Below the pieces are notes generated by a model. That model searched no databases. It was not told the origin of the DNA and was given only the letters and a program-made list of their open reading frames with translations. Of a stretch of DNA of 64,000 nucleotides, positions 18,384-26,867 are shown in pieces. Location: NCBI GenBank assembly GCA_017463985.1, contig JAFUEH010000037.1, forward strand, positions 1 through 64,000, written 5' to 3'. The position numbers were made by a program, and so were the translations under genes. The DNA comes from Eubacterium sp. Lineage in GTDB: Bacteria; Bacillota; Clostridia; Oscillospirales; Acutalibacteraceae. The first letter of the stretch is position 1; every line of letters begins with the position of its first letter.

Positions 18384-19859
18384 ATGTCAGATCATATTTA
18401 TGCGGATATTTCAGAAAGAACCGGCGGTGATATTTACATTGGCGTCGTCGGACCGGTCAGAACCGGAAAATCAACCTTTATAAAAAAATTTATGGATACG
18501 CTGGTTATTCCTAATATTGATGATGATTTCAAGAAGGAACGCGCTAAGGATGAGCTGCCGCAATCAGCGGCTGGCAGAACCATCATGACAACGGAGCCGA
18601 AATTCATTCCCGAAAATTCGATTGAGATCACCCTGCCTGAGAATATTCATCTTAAGATTAGAATGATCGATTGCGTCGGTTACATTGTGCCGAGTAGCGA
18701 GGGATATATAGAGGAAAATCAGCCGAGAATGGTCATGACGCCATGGTATGAGGAGGAAATCCCGTTTAACATGGCGGCGGAGCTTGGTACCAAAAAGGTG
18801 ATCGAAGAACATTCGACGATCGGTCTTGTCGTAACCACTGACGGTTCGATCAGCGCGATTCCGAGAGAGGAATATGCAGAAGCTGAGGAACGGGTTGTCC
18901 GTGAGCTGCAAGCGCTTCACAAGCCGTTTATTGTGCTGATGAACTGTGTTGATCCTGAGGCTGCAGAGGTAAAAGCGCTGTGCGCGGCGCTCTCCCAAAG
19001 CTACGGCGTGCCTGTGCTGCCGGTGAACTGTCTGGCGCTGCAAGAGCGCGAAATCAAAAATATATTGGCGCAAATATTGTACGAATTTCCGGTATCTTCA
19101 GTCGGCGTTGAGCTTCCGGGATGGTTTAATGCATTAGATGACGGCGATCCATTACGTGCCGGTATCCTTCATTCCGTCAGAGAAGCAGGCAGTCAGATAG
19201 GCGCGGTGCGTACTGTCAGCGATTTCGCAAGTCATCTGTCAGAGAATGAAAACATAGATGCCGTTCAGGTCGTGGATACTGATCTGTCCGACGGACGCGT
19301 TACCGTCAGAGCAGATATGAGCAACCGCTATTTTTATCAACTGATCAGTGATAAGTGCGGTGTAGAGATTGCTGACGACGAGGCGCTGCTTCGTGAAATT
19401 TCCTCTCTTTCCGGTATGCGCCGGCAATACCAGCGATTTGAGGAAGCATTGTCACAGGTGGAAGAGAACGGTTACGGTATCGTGATGCCGACGATCGATG
19501 AGTTGTCGCTCGAGGAGCCGGAGATTATGAAGCAGGGCGGTAAGTACGGCGTTCGTCTGAAAGCACACGCACCTTCTATTCATCTGATAAAATGTAACAC
19601 CTATACAGAGGTTGCGCCGATCGTGGGAAGTGAATCACAGAGCGAGGAGCTTGTCATGTATTTGCTGAAGGAATTTGAAAATAATCCCTCTGAGATTTGG
19701 GAAACCAATCTGTTCGGTAAATCGCTGCATTCACTTGTTAACGAAGGACTGAATAATAAGCTATACCGTATGCCTGAGGACGCTCGTAACAAGTTCAGGG
19801 AAACGATTGAACGGGTAATCAACGAGGGCTGCAGCGGTTTGATCTGCATTTTGATATAA
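18384..19859 (+). CDS. spoIVA: Stage IV sporulation protein A
   Basis: A 491-residue protein, the standard length for SpoIVA. It has a Walker A motif GPVRTGKST (residues 23-31), a Walker B-like DCVG and the conserved opening HIYADISERTGGDIYIGVVG. SpoIVA is an ATPase that polymerises on the forespore surface to form the coat platform. The C-terminus (EGCSGLICILI) is the amphipathic membrane-facing tail. AGGGAGGTG precedes the ATG. Immediately upstream is the sipL-like gene, its known partner in Clostridia. Confidence 0.97.
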   Translation: MSDHIYADISERTGGDIYIGVVGPVRTGKSTFIKKFMDTLVIPNIDDDFKKERAKDELPQSAAGRTIMTTEPKFIPENSIEITLPENIHLKIRMIDCVGYIVPSSEGYIEENQPRMVMTPWYEEEIPFNMAAELGTKKVIEEHSTIGLVVTTDGSISAIPREEYAEAEERVVRELQALHKPFIVLMNCVDPEAAEVKALCAALSQSYGVPVLPVNCLALQEREIKNILAQILYEFPVSSVGVELPGWFNALDDGDPLRAGILHSVREAGSQIGAVRTVSDFASHLSENENIDAVQVVDTDLSDGRVTVRADMSNRYFYQLISDKCGVEIADDEALLREISSLSGMRRQYQRFEEALSQVEENGYGIVMPTIDELSLEEPEIMKQGGKYGVRLKAHAPSIHLIKCNTYTEVAPIVGSESQSEELVMYLLKEFENNPSEIWETNLFGKSLHSLVNEGLNNKLYRMPEDARNKFRETIERVINEGCSGLICILI

Positions 19860-19865
19860 AAAAGA

Positions 19866-19889
19866 AAGGCGGAGCACTCCGCCTTTTGT
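19866..19889 (+). terminator. spoIVA terminator
   Basis: AAGGCGGAG (19866-19874), two-base loop, CTCCGCCTT (19877-19885), then TT. Confidence 0.75.
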
Positions 19890-19904
19890 TTGGTATGAAG
19901 AACT

Positions 19905-20213
19905 TTATTCGTCGCTTTTTTCGTCGGCTTCAAACGGTGTTAACGGCTTTAAATCAAAATTGCCGATCGCAAGCCTTTCGCCCTTCGCAAAGGTTTTACC
20001 GGCGCGTGTTTCAATTTGGAATACAGCGGCGCAGGCCGGACATACGGCAAAATACACCTTTCCGCTTTGCACGAGCGGAAACGTGGGAATCAGCGTTAGC
20101 TCGCCGTTCGCAAAAACGGAAAGCGCCACCTTGCTTTGACATTTCGGACAGGTGAGCTGCTCTGTTTCACCAAGTGACTTTATTTTTTTTGCGTTACCAA
20201 GCCTGTATTCCAT
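19905..20213 (-). CDS. Small zinc-ribbon protein of unknown function
   Basis: A 102-residue protein with two CxxC pairs (CPKC and CPAC) separated by about 30 residues, the layout of a zinc ribbon. The region between them is beta-rich. I do not recognise a specific family. It is the only minus-strand gene between spoIVA and the lipoprotein gene. The ATG at 20213 is preceded by AAAGAGGGG. Confidence 0.6.
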   Translation of the reverse strand: MEYRLGNAKKIKSLGETEQLTCPKCQSKVALSVFANGELTLIPTFPLVQSGKVYFAVCPACAAVFQIETRAGKTFAKGERLAIGNFDLKPLTPFEADEKSDE

Positions 20214-20270
20214 AATAACCCCTCTTTCTGTTTAAAACCATTATAAACTAATTATGAGAAGTGTTCAAGT

Positions 20271-21485
20271 ATGAAAAAAATAATTCTGACAATTATCTGC
20301 CTGCTTTTGTGCTTACCGCTATCCTCTTGCTCCGCCGCAGCGCCGCAAAGGGAATCTGAAAGCGAAGCAACGGAGGATTTGTCGGTACGTTCCGTTTGGA
20401 TGACCTATTATGAGCTGCAGCAATTTACCGACGGCAAGGATGAACAGACCTTTAGGGAAGCTATGCGCAATGCGCTGCAGGACTTGGCTGCGATGGGCTT
20501 CAATACCGTCACTGTTCACGTCCGTCCGTGCGCCGACGCCTTTTACCGCTCTGCCGTTTTTCCGTCGAGTCAATACTGTTTTGGCAAGCAAGGAAGTGAT
20601 ATGCCTTACGACCCGCTGGCGATTATCTGTAGCCTTGCAAAGGAGGCGTCCTTACGGGTAGAAGCATGGGTAAACCCTTACCGCGTCAGCCAGCAAGCGG
20701 ATATTACCGCGCTTTCTGCGGATCATATTGCCCGTCAGTGGTATGAAGATGAAGCATTGCATGATAATGTTTATATTGCAGAAAACGGTATCTATTTTAA
20801 TCCGGCAGGGGAGGGCGTTGAACAGCTGATCGTCAGCGGCGTTCGGGAAATCGTCGAAAACTATCCGGTGGACGCGATCCATTTTGACGATTATTTTTAT
20901 CCTACGCAGCAAGAAGAAATCGATAGCGCTGCCTATCAAAAATACCGTGATAACGGCGGTGATCTGTCGCTTTCTGATTTTCGGCGTGAAACGGTCAGCC
21001 GGATGGTAAAAAGCGTCTATTCTGCCGTTAAGGAGGCCAATCCGGCGGTTTTGTTCGGCATCAGTCCTGCTGCTGACATCGCTAAGGACTACGGCGAGCT
21101 TTATGCTGACGTAACGACCTGGATGACCGCAGAGGGGTATGTTGACTATATTGTTCCGCAGATCTATTTCGGCTTTTTGAATGAGGTGCAGCCTTTTATG
21201 GCAACCACCAAAAAATGGGCAGCCGTTGCCGGTTGCCCGCTCTATGTCGGTCTGCCGCTCTATAAATGCGGCAATCAGGATGAATATGCTTCCGCCAAAA
21301 ATAACGCAGCGATCAATGAGTTTATCGATAACGATGATATTATCGCGCGCCAAATCCGTTATCTGTCAAAGCTGGAGCAGGTTGACGGATTCTATCTGTT
21401 TTCTTATGGCTGTTTACACAGTGAAAAAACGGCAAAGGCAGTCAGTGAGCTGTTGACAGCGATGCAAGACAGCAGTCGTCCGTAG
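20271..21485 (+). CDS. GHL10-family glycosyl hydrolase-like lipoprotein
   Basis: A 404-residue protein with a lipoprotein signal peptide; the lipobox is LSSC with Cys20. The body begins VRSVWMTYYEL and continues with VTVHVRPCADAFYRSAVFPSS, AWVNPYRVS, IHFDDYFYP and YIVPQIYFGF. These are hallmarks of the GHL10/DUF187 (YngK-like) TIM-barrel family. It is expected to sit on the outer face of the membrane and act on cell-wall or other glycans. The 3' end overlaps the 3' end of the convergent mtaB gene by 44 bp. Confidence 0.85.
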   Translation: MKKIILTIICLLLCLPLSSCSAAAPQRESESEATEDLSVRSVWMTYYELQQFTDGKDEQTFREAMRNALQDLAAMGFNTVTVHVRPCADAFYRSAVFPSSQYCFGKQGSDMPYDPLAIICSLAKEASLRVEAWVNPYRVSQQADITALSADHIARQWYEDEALHDNVYIAENGIYFNPAGEGVEQLIVSGVREIVENYPVDAIHFDDYFYPTQQEEIDSAAYQKYRDNGGDLSLSDFRRETVSRMVKSVYSAVKEANPAVLFGISPAADIAKDYGELYADVTTWMTAEGYVDYIVPQIYFGFLNEVQPFMATTKKWAAVAGCPLYVGLPLYKCGNQDEYASAKNNAAINEFIDNDDIIARQIRYLSKLEQVDGFYLFSYGCLHSEKTAKAVSELLTAMQDSSRP

Positions 21486-22746
21486 CGTCATAACCGGTAA
21501 GGGTAACGTGTTTCTCTGATCCAATCAGGTTAACAGGTGAGTGCAGCCTGACAGGCGTATAATTTTTGGTATAACCTTGGTAAGTATCATTGCCGATACA
21601 GCTTTCAAAGAGAACCGTCACTTGTTCGCCAATCAGGGAATGCATATAACGCGCCCTGATTTCCTGCGCAGCAGCGATCATGACACCGGCACGGCGTTCC
21701 TTTTCCGCTTTCGGTACGCTGTCGCCGCGTCTTGAAGCAGCGGTTCCTTGGCGTTCGGAATAAGGGAAGGTATGCACCTTTTCAAAACCGATTTCCTGTA
21801 CAAAGGCAAGAGATTTTTGAAAATCTGCTTCCGTTTCCTCATGAAAGCCCGTCATGACGTCTGTCGTGAGTGTGCAGTCATGGAAGGCCGCACGCAGCTT
21901 CTGACAAAGCGCACGGTATTCGTCGGCCGTGTAATGACGGTTCATTGACTTTAGGGTTTTGTCGCAGCCGCTTTGCAGTGAGATATGAAACTGAGGGCAC
22001 AGCTTTTCAAAGCCCGACAGCTTTTCAATGATCTCGTCGGTAATGTGATCAGGTTCTAAGGAGCCGAGGCGTACGCGAAGAATATCTGGATTTTCACAGC
22101 AGATTCTCACAGCGTCGGTGAGGTCAAAGCCTTCTCCCTTACCGTAAGCAGAGAGATTGATACCTACTAAAACGATTTCTTTAATACCGCCGGCAGCCAG
22201 CGCAGCGACCTCCTTTTGTAAATCAGCAGGCTGCTTGGAACGGACTCTGCCGCGCGCGGTCGGAATAATACAATAGGAACAAAAACGGTCACATCCGTCC
22301 TCAATCTTAACAAACGCACGGATACGTTCCTCAAAGGCGCTGATGGCGCAGGGGTCAAAAGGGTCGTCCTTATCGTGCGGCTGAATGCTTATGATGCGGT
22401 TTTTGGAGGTAGCGTGCTGATTCATCAAGGTAAGAATATCACTGTCGCTGCGGTTACTGAGAACAATATCCGCTTCGGTCAGTGCTGCTGCCTGGTCAGG
22501 AAACGCCTGCGGCATACAACCTGTCAGGATCACGGTCGACGCGGGGTGTTTCCGTTTAAACTTGCGAACGTTCTGCCTTGTCTTTTGGTCAGCCGTCGCC
22601 GTTACGGTGCAGGAGTTGATGATATAATAATCGGCCTCCTGCTCCGGCGGCACAATTTCAAAGCCTGCATTTTTCAGCAGCTCCGCCATATATTCCGTTT
22701 CGTACTGGTTGACCTTGCATCCAAGGGTATAAAATGCAGCTTTCAT
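21442..22746 (-). CDS. mtaB: tRNA t6A37 methylthiotransferase
   Basis: A 434-residue radical-SAM methylthiotransferase. The UPF0004 N-terminal domain starts with YTLGCKVNQYE. The radical-SAM cluster motif is CDRFCSYCIIP, followed by ARGRVRSK, and a C-terminal TRAM domain ends the protein. The TLGCKVNQYE opening distinguishes MtaB from MiaB and RimO. MtaB adds a methylthio group to t6A at position 37 of ANN-decoding tRNAs. The ATG at 22746 follows AAGGAG. Confidence 0.93.
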   Translation of the reverse strand: MKAAFYTLGCKVNQYETEYMAELLKNAGFEIVPPEQEADYYIINSCTVTATADQKTRQNVRKFKRKHPASTVILTGCMPQAFPDQAAALTEADIVLSNRSDSDILTLMNQHATSKNRIISIQPHDKDDPFDPCAISAFEERIRAFVKIEDGCDRFCSYCIIPTARGRVRSKQPADLQKEVAALAAGGIKEIVLVGINLSAYGKGEGFDLTDAVRICCENPDILRVRLGSLEPDHITDEIIEKLSGFEKLCPQFHISLQSGCDKTLKSMNRHYTADEYRALCQKLRAAFHDCTLTTDVMTGFHEETEADFQKSLAFVQEIGFEKVHTFPYSERQGTAASRRGDSVPKAEKERRAGVMIAAAQEIRARYMHSLIGEQVTVLFESCIGNDTYQGYTKNYTPVRLHSPVNLIGSEKHVTLTGYDATDDCCLASLSTAH

Positions 22747-22827
22747 AATGCGCTCCTTATCAAATATGCTTTATTATATCAAAAATGATTCATGATTACA
22801 ATCATAATTGAATATTATTAATCGGTG

Positions 22828-23985
22828 ATGAACATGAAAAAATTAAGCAGCTTTTTATTAACGCTGGTGCTGATCTTCAGCATGACCGGACCGTTTTCAG
22901 CCTGTGCGGACGAAACGGACGCCATTCCGGAGGAGGCGGTGATGGCTAAGGCGGTCGTGCTGCTGTCACTGGATACTGGCGAGGTGATCTATGCGAAAAA
23001 TGAAAATGAGCATCTTTCGCCGGCTTCTGTCACGAAAATTATGACGATCCTTTTAGTGCTGGAGGCGCTGGAGGAGGAAAGTATTCATCTGACGGATACA
23101 GTAACGGCCTCTGCTGAGGCGGTATCCATGGGCGGATCGCAGATATGGCTGGAGGAAGGGGAGCAGATGACGGTCGACGAGTTATTTAAAGCGATCGTTG
23201 TCGCGAGCGCTAATGACGCTTGTACCGCGCTGGCAGAATACATCGGCGGTTCGACTACCGGCTTTGTCAAAATGATGAACGACAGAGCGTCGGCGCTCGG
23301 TTTAAAGAATACGCATTTTGAAAATTGCAACGGTCTTGACGATACCGTCACAAACCATTATTCCAGTGCTTACGATTTAGCGGTGATTGCACGGGAGGTC
23401 ATGCGGCATGAGCTGATCACTGACTACACACAGATCTGGCTCGATCACCTGCGCGACGGCAAAACAGAGCTGAATAACACGAATAAGCTGGTGAATACTT
23501 ATACCGGTATCACCGGCCTGAAAACAGGAACGACTTCTAACGCCGGCTTCTGTGTGGCAGCAACGGCTGAACGCGACGGTATGTCGCTGGTGGCGGTCGT
23601 GCTGGGAGCAGAGACGAGCGAACAGCGCTTTGATACGGCGGTCAATCTGCTGGATTACGGTTTTGCGACCTATCAGCTGTTTGTGCCGGAGCTTGATGAA
23701 ACGCAGATAACCACTGTGACCGTTAAGCAGGGAAAGGTAAAGACTGTCAAACCGGTGGCAGCCGCTGACGAAAGTATCCTGATCAAAAAGGGTGCAGAGG
23801 AAATCACGTATCAGTATCAGGTGAAGGACACGGTCGACGCACCTGTTAATGCCGGAGATGTTTTGGGAGAAATTGTGATTATGTCAGGCGACCGTGAGAT
23901 AGGGAATATTGACCTGACAGCGCCGGAGTCGGTCGAAAAGGTAGATCTGGCGGATATCCTTTTGCTTATGATTTTAAATATATAA
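22828..23985 (+). CDS. D-alanyl-D-alanine carboxypeptidase (DacF-type PBP)
   Basis: A low-molecular-mass penicillin-binding protein of 385 residues. It has an N-terminal Sec signal, SVTK (Ser67-Lys70), SAN (127-129) and KTG in GLKTGTTSNAGFC. These are the three active-site motifs of the serine D,D-carboxypeptidase family. The C-terminal domain is beta-rich and ends in a hydrophobic stretch (LADILLLMILNI) that could bind the membrane. It trims the terminal D-Ala of peptidoglycan stem peptides. GTG 22825, ATG 22828 and ATG 22834 are possible starts; the ribosome site is weak. Confidence 0.92.
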   Translation: MNMKKLSSFLLTLVLIFSMTGPFSACADETDAIPEEAVMAKAVVLLSLDTGEVIYAKNENEHLSPASVTKIMTILLVLEALEEESIHLTDTVTASAEAVSMGGSQIWLEEGEQMTVDELFKAIVVASANDACTALAEYIGGSTTGFVKMMNDRASALGLKNTHFENCNGLDDTVTNHYSSAYDLAVIAREVMRHELITDYTQIWLDHLRDGKTELNNTNKLVNTYTGITGLKTGTTSNAGFCVAATAERDGMSLVAVVLGAETSEQRFDTAVNLLDYGFATYQLFVPELDETQITTVTVKQGKVKTVKPVAAADESILIKKGAEEITYQYQVKDTVDAPVNAGDVLGEIVIMSGDREIGNIDLTAPESVEKVDLADILLLMILNI

Positions 23986-23992
23986 AAATTAT

Positions 23993-24020
23993 TGATTTTT
24001 TAAAAGAGTTGTAGTATAAT
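23993..24020 (+). promoter_or_regulatory. Promoter of pgi
   Basis: TTGATT (23993-23998), 16-nt spacer, TATAAT (24015-24020). Confidence 0.6.
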
Positions 24021-24082
24021 CATGCAATAATGATGAAAATGCATAATATTTAAAGAAATTTTATCAATATAAGAGGTTGAAT

Positions 24083-25420
24083 ATGTCAGTTTTGTTTAAC
24101 GAAAAATATGCCGATCGCTACTTCACGGCACAGGAGCTCAGTGCGATGGCACCGCGCGCTGTTTCAGCGATGGATACCCTGATGCAGGGCAGCGGTCTCG
24201 GCAATGATAAGCTCGGCTGGGTCACACTGCCGGAATACTGTGAAGAATTTACGGCGATACAAGAGGCAGCCGACTATATCCGTCAAAATGCGGACGTTCT
24301 GATCGTGATCGGTATCGGCGGTTCCTATCTTGGCGCCAGAGCTGTGATCGAGGCGGTAAAGTCTCCGAACTATAACCTAACGGCGAAGGATACGCCGCAG
24401 ATTTTCTATATCGGTAATTCTCTCAGTCCTTCATCGCTTAACGAAACGCTGGCGCTGTGTGAGGGCAAGGATATCTGCGTGAACGTTATCTCAAAAAGCG
24501 GTACGACGACGGAGCCCGCTATCGCTTTCCGTATCTTCCGTGATCTGGTCAATAGCCGGTATTCAAAGGAGGAAGCCGCTAAGCGTATTTTCTGTACGAC
24601 CGATAAGGCAAAGGGCACGCTGAAAGAGCTGGCCGACCGTGAGGGATACAAAACCTTTGTGGTGCCTGACGATGTTGGCGGAAGATTCTCTGTACTGACA
24701 GCTGTCGGTCTGCTGCCGATCGCCGTGGCCGGTATCGATATCGGTGAGCTGCTCAAGGGCGCTGAGACGGCGATGAACGAGCTTTGCAGCGACGAGCTGG
24801 CTAAGAACGAAATGCTGCGCTATGCGGCTGTCAGAAACTGTTTTTATGAAAACGGAAAACAGCTGGAATGCTTTGTGTCTTACGAGCCGCGCATGGCTAT
24901 GTTTAATGAGTGGCTTAAGCAGCTCTTTGGCGAGAGCGAGGGTAAGGACGGCAAGGGCTTGTTCCCGGTTTCCTGCATCTTCTCAACGGATCTGCATTCA
25001 CTCGGTCAGTATATTCAGGAATCCGGCAAAAAGCTGATGTTTGAGACAGTGATCGACTTCAAGCAAACGGACAGTGATTATGAAATTCCGATGCAGGAAG
25101 GGAACCTTGACGGCCTGAATTTCCTGGCAGGGAATAACATGAGCTATGTGAATAACCGCGCACGCCTCGGTACGCTGCTGGCGCACACGGAGGGCGGCGT
25201 CCCGAATTTGGTAATAGAATGCGACAAGCTGGATGAATACCATATCGGTTATCTGATCTACTTTTTTGAAAAGGCTTGCGCTGTTTCCGGCTATATTCTC
25301 GGCGTTAATCCGTTCAACCAGCCCGGCGTAGAAAGCTACAAAAAGAATATGTTCGCCCTGCTCGGTAAGCCGGGATTTGAAGCTGAAAAAGAAAGACTTG
25401 AAAAACAGTTGGGTTTATGA
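24083..25420 (+). CDS. pgi: Glucose-6-phosphate isomerase
   Basis: A 445-residue enzyme that interconverts glucose-6-phosphate and fructose-6-phosphate. VIGIGGSYLGARA and VISKSGTTTEPA are the sugar-phosphate-binding SIS motifs. GQYIQESGKKLMFETV and the C-terminal NPFNQPGVESYKKNMF are the family signatures. The length is that of the shorter Firmicutes form. The ATG at 24083 follows AAGAGG; a TTG two codons earlier is less likely. It has its own promoter and precedes a small P-loop gene. Confidence 0.95.
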   Translation: MSVLFNEKYADRYFTAQELSAMAPRAVSAMDTLMQGSGLGNDKLGWVTLPEYCEEFTAIQEAADYIRQNADVLIVIGIGGSYLGARAVIEAVKSPNYNLTAKDTPQIFYIGNSLSPSSLNETLALCEGKDICVNVISKSGTTTEPAIAFRIFRDLVNSRYSKEEAAKRIFCTTDKAKGTLKELADREGYKTFVVPDDVGGRFSVLTAVGLLPIAVAGIDIGELLKGAETAMNELCSDELAKNEMLRYAAVRNCFYENGKQLECFVSYEPRMAMFNEWLKQLFGESEGKDGKGLFPVSCIFSTDLHSLGQYIQESGKKLMFETVIDFKQTDSDYEIPMQEGNLDGLNFLAGNNMSYVNNRARLGTLLAHTEGGVPNLVIECDKLDEYHIGYLIYFFEKACAVSGYILGVNPFNQPGVESYKKNMFALLGKPGFEAEKERLEKQLGL

Positions 25421-25486
25421 TAGTATAATATTGAAGACAGACCTTGCGTCGCTTCGTTTGCATTAAACCAATGTGGAGGATAAAAC

Positions 25487-25903
25487 ATGATTAAGGTAAT
25501 TATTGGTAATAAAGGTGCAGGAAAAACCAAAAGGCTGATTGAGCTGGTTAATAATTGCACAGAGGCTTCTGACGGCAACGTTGTTTGCATCGAAAAGGAG
25601 CCGAAGCTGATATATAACATTTCACCCAAGGCGAGATTGCTGGAAACAGAAACTTATGCTATCAACGGTCACAAGGCTTTTTACGGCTTTATTTCCGGTA
25701 TCTGTGCCGGTAATTACGACGTAACGGATATCCTGATCGACGCCACCTTCAAGATCGTCGGCAGAGATTATCAGAAGCTGATCCAGTTCTTTGATATGCT
25801 GTCCACCCTCAGCGAGGCTTCGGACGTTAACTTCTATCTGACGCTCAGCTGCGACAAAGAGGATCTGCCTGTTGAGATCTTCGATTATTGCGAAGAGGTT
25901 TAA
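25487..25903 (+). CDS. Small P-loop NTPase of unknown function
   Basis: A 138-residue protein with a clear Walker A motif, GNKGAGKT, at residues 7-14. DILIDATFKIVG may serve as Walker B. There are no transmembrane segments and no second domain, so this is close to a minimal P-loop fold. Related short proteins occur in other Clostridia, often without a function. The ATG follows GGAGGA. It comes 66 nt after pgi and is followed by a terminator. Confidence 0.65.
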   Translation: MIKVIIGNKGAGKTKRLIELVNNCTEASDGNVVCIEKEPKLIYNISPKARLLETETYAINGHKAFYGFISGICAGNYDVTDILIDATFKIVGRDYQKLIQFFDMLSTLSEASDVNFYLTLSCDKEDLPVEIFDYCEEV

Positions 25904-25926
25904 GGGAATCCCCAATCACTGAATGA

Positions 25927-25957
25927 AAACCATCGGCACGCCGGTGGTTTTATTTTG
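25927..25957 (+). terminator. Terminator after P-loop gene
   Basis: 10-bp stem 25927-25936 with 25941-25950 (one G-T pair), loop CACG, then TATTTTG. Confidence 0.7.
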
Positions 25958-26023
25958 TCCTGTTACAGGCGGCCTTCTTAGGATATTTTATAAGAAACCG
26001 CACTTATTTTTTAATTTTATCTA

Positions 26024-26052
26024 TTGACAAAATTAATTCTTATATATATAAT
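26024..26052 (+). promoter_or_regulatory. Promoter of yceD-rpmF
   Basis: TTGACA (26024-26029), 17-nt spacer, TATAAT (26047-26052): a consensus housekeeping promoter. Confidence 0.8.
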
Positions 26053-26090
26053 ACTTAGGTGCTGGTTGAATAGCACCATGAGGTATGACT

Positions 26091-26591
26091 ATGCTTATTG
26101 ACTTTACAGGTTTATTTAATTCAGATAAAGAGATAAAGCAGATCGATTATCAGCTTTCACTCGAGGATTTTGAATACAGCACCTATCAACCACTCAAAAA
26201 CGGTGTTCATGTAAAGGGCAAAGCGTATTCCAAAGCGGATGTAACGCATCTGGAGCTGACCGTCAGCTTTGACTTCTTTGGTGTCTGTGACCGATGTGCA
26301 GACGATTTTGAACGAGCCTATTCCTTCACGGTCAATAAGGTTGTCGTAGCGCACCTTGAAAACGAGGAGGACGACGAGGATTATATCGTCGTAGAAAATA
26401 ATGTGCTCGATTTAGACGAATATGTATATCAGGAAATTCAACTGTTTCTTCCGCAAAAAATGCTTTGTAGTGACGATTGCAAAGGATTGTGTCCGAAGTG
26501 CGGTAAAAATTTAAATTATGAAAAATGCGATTGTCAGCAGGATGTAGACCCGCGAATGGCTGCGCTGCTGCAGTTGCTTGATGAAGAATAA
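26091..26591 (+). CDS. YceD/DUF177 family protein
   Basis: A 166-residue protein with the DUF177 core, including FDFFGVCDRCADDFERAY and the acidic NEEDDEDYIVV loop. The C-terminus carries CSDDCKGLCPKCGKNLN, a likely metal-binding knuckle. YceD proteins sit next to rpmF in most bacteria and are linked to 23S rRNA processing or stability. The same order is kept here. I chose ATG 26091, six nt after GAGGT, over ATG 26085, which would abut that ribosome site. Confidence 0.88.
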   Translation: MLIDFTGLFNSDKEIKQIDYQLSLEDFEYSTYQPLKNGVHVKGKAYSKADVTHLELTVSFDFFGVCDRCADDFERAYSFTVNKVVVAHLENEEDDEDYIVVENNVLDLDEYVYQEIQLFLPQKMLCSDDCKGLCPKCGKNLNYEKCDCQQDVDPRMAALLQLLDEE

Positions 26592-26622
26592 AATGCTTTA
26601 AAATATTAAGGGGGAAATCAAC

Positions 26623-26802
26623 ATGGCAGTACCGGCAAGAAGAACTTCAAAGGCTAAGAAGAATAAGAGACGCTCCAGCGTTTGGAAGCTTGATGCTCCT
26701 ACTCTCGTTAAGTGCCCTAACTGCAGCAGCTACACCGTTCCTCACAGAGTATGCGGAACCTGCGGCTACTACAACGGCAAAGAGGTTGTCAGCAAGGACT
26801 AA
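26623..26802 (+). CDS. rpmF: 50S ribosomal protein L32
   Basis: A 59-residue protein with the invariant start [18 protein letters not shown]. Two cysteine pairs (CPNC and CGTC) form the zinc ribbon of the C+ type of bL32. It lies 31 nt after yceD with AAGGGGG as the ribosome site and is closed by a hairpin terminator. Confidence 0.97.
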   Translation: MAVPARRTSKAKKNKRRSSVWKLDAPTLVKCPNCSSYTVPHRVCGTCGYYNGKEVVSKD

Positions 26803-26814
26803 GATAGCAGTATC

Positions 26815-26838
26815 AGGCGGCTTTGTGCCGCCTTTTAT
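26815..26838 (+). terminator. Terminator after rpmF
   Basis: AGGCGGC (26815-26821), loop TTTGT, GCCGCCT (26827-26833), then TTT. Confidence 0.7.
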
Positions 26839-26867
26839 TCTGTTTTGTAAGAAGGAGGTGTCAGCGT

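Noticed and set aside
20652-21353. A 233-residue minus-strand frame opposite the lipoprotein gene
   Set aside because: It is an antisense shadow of a gene with a clear lipobox and family motifs.
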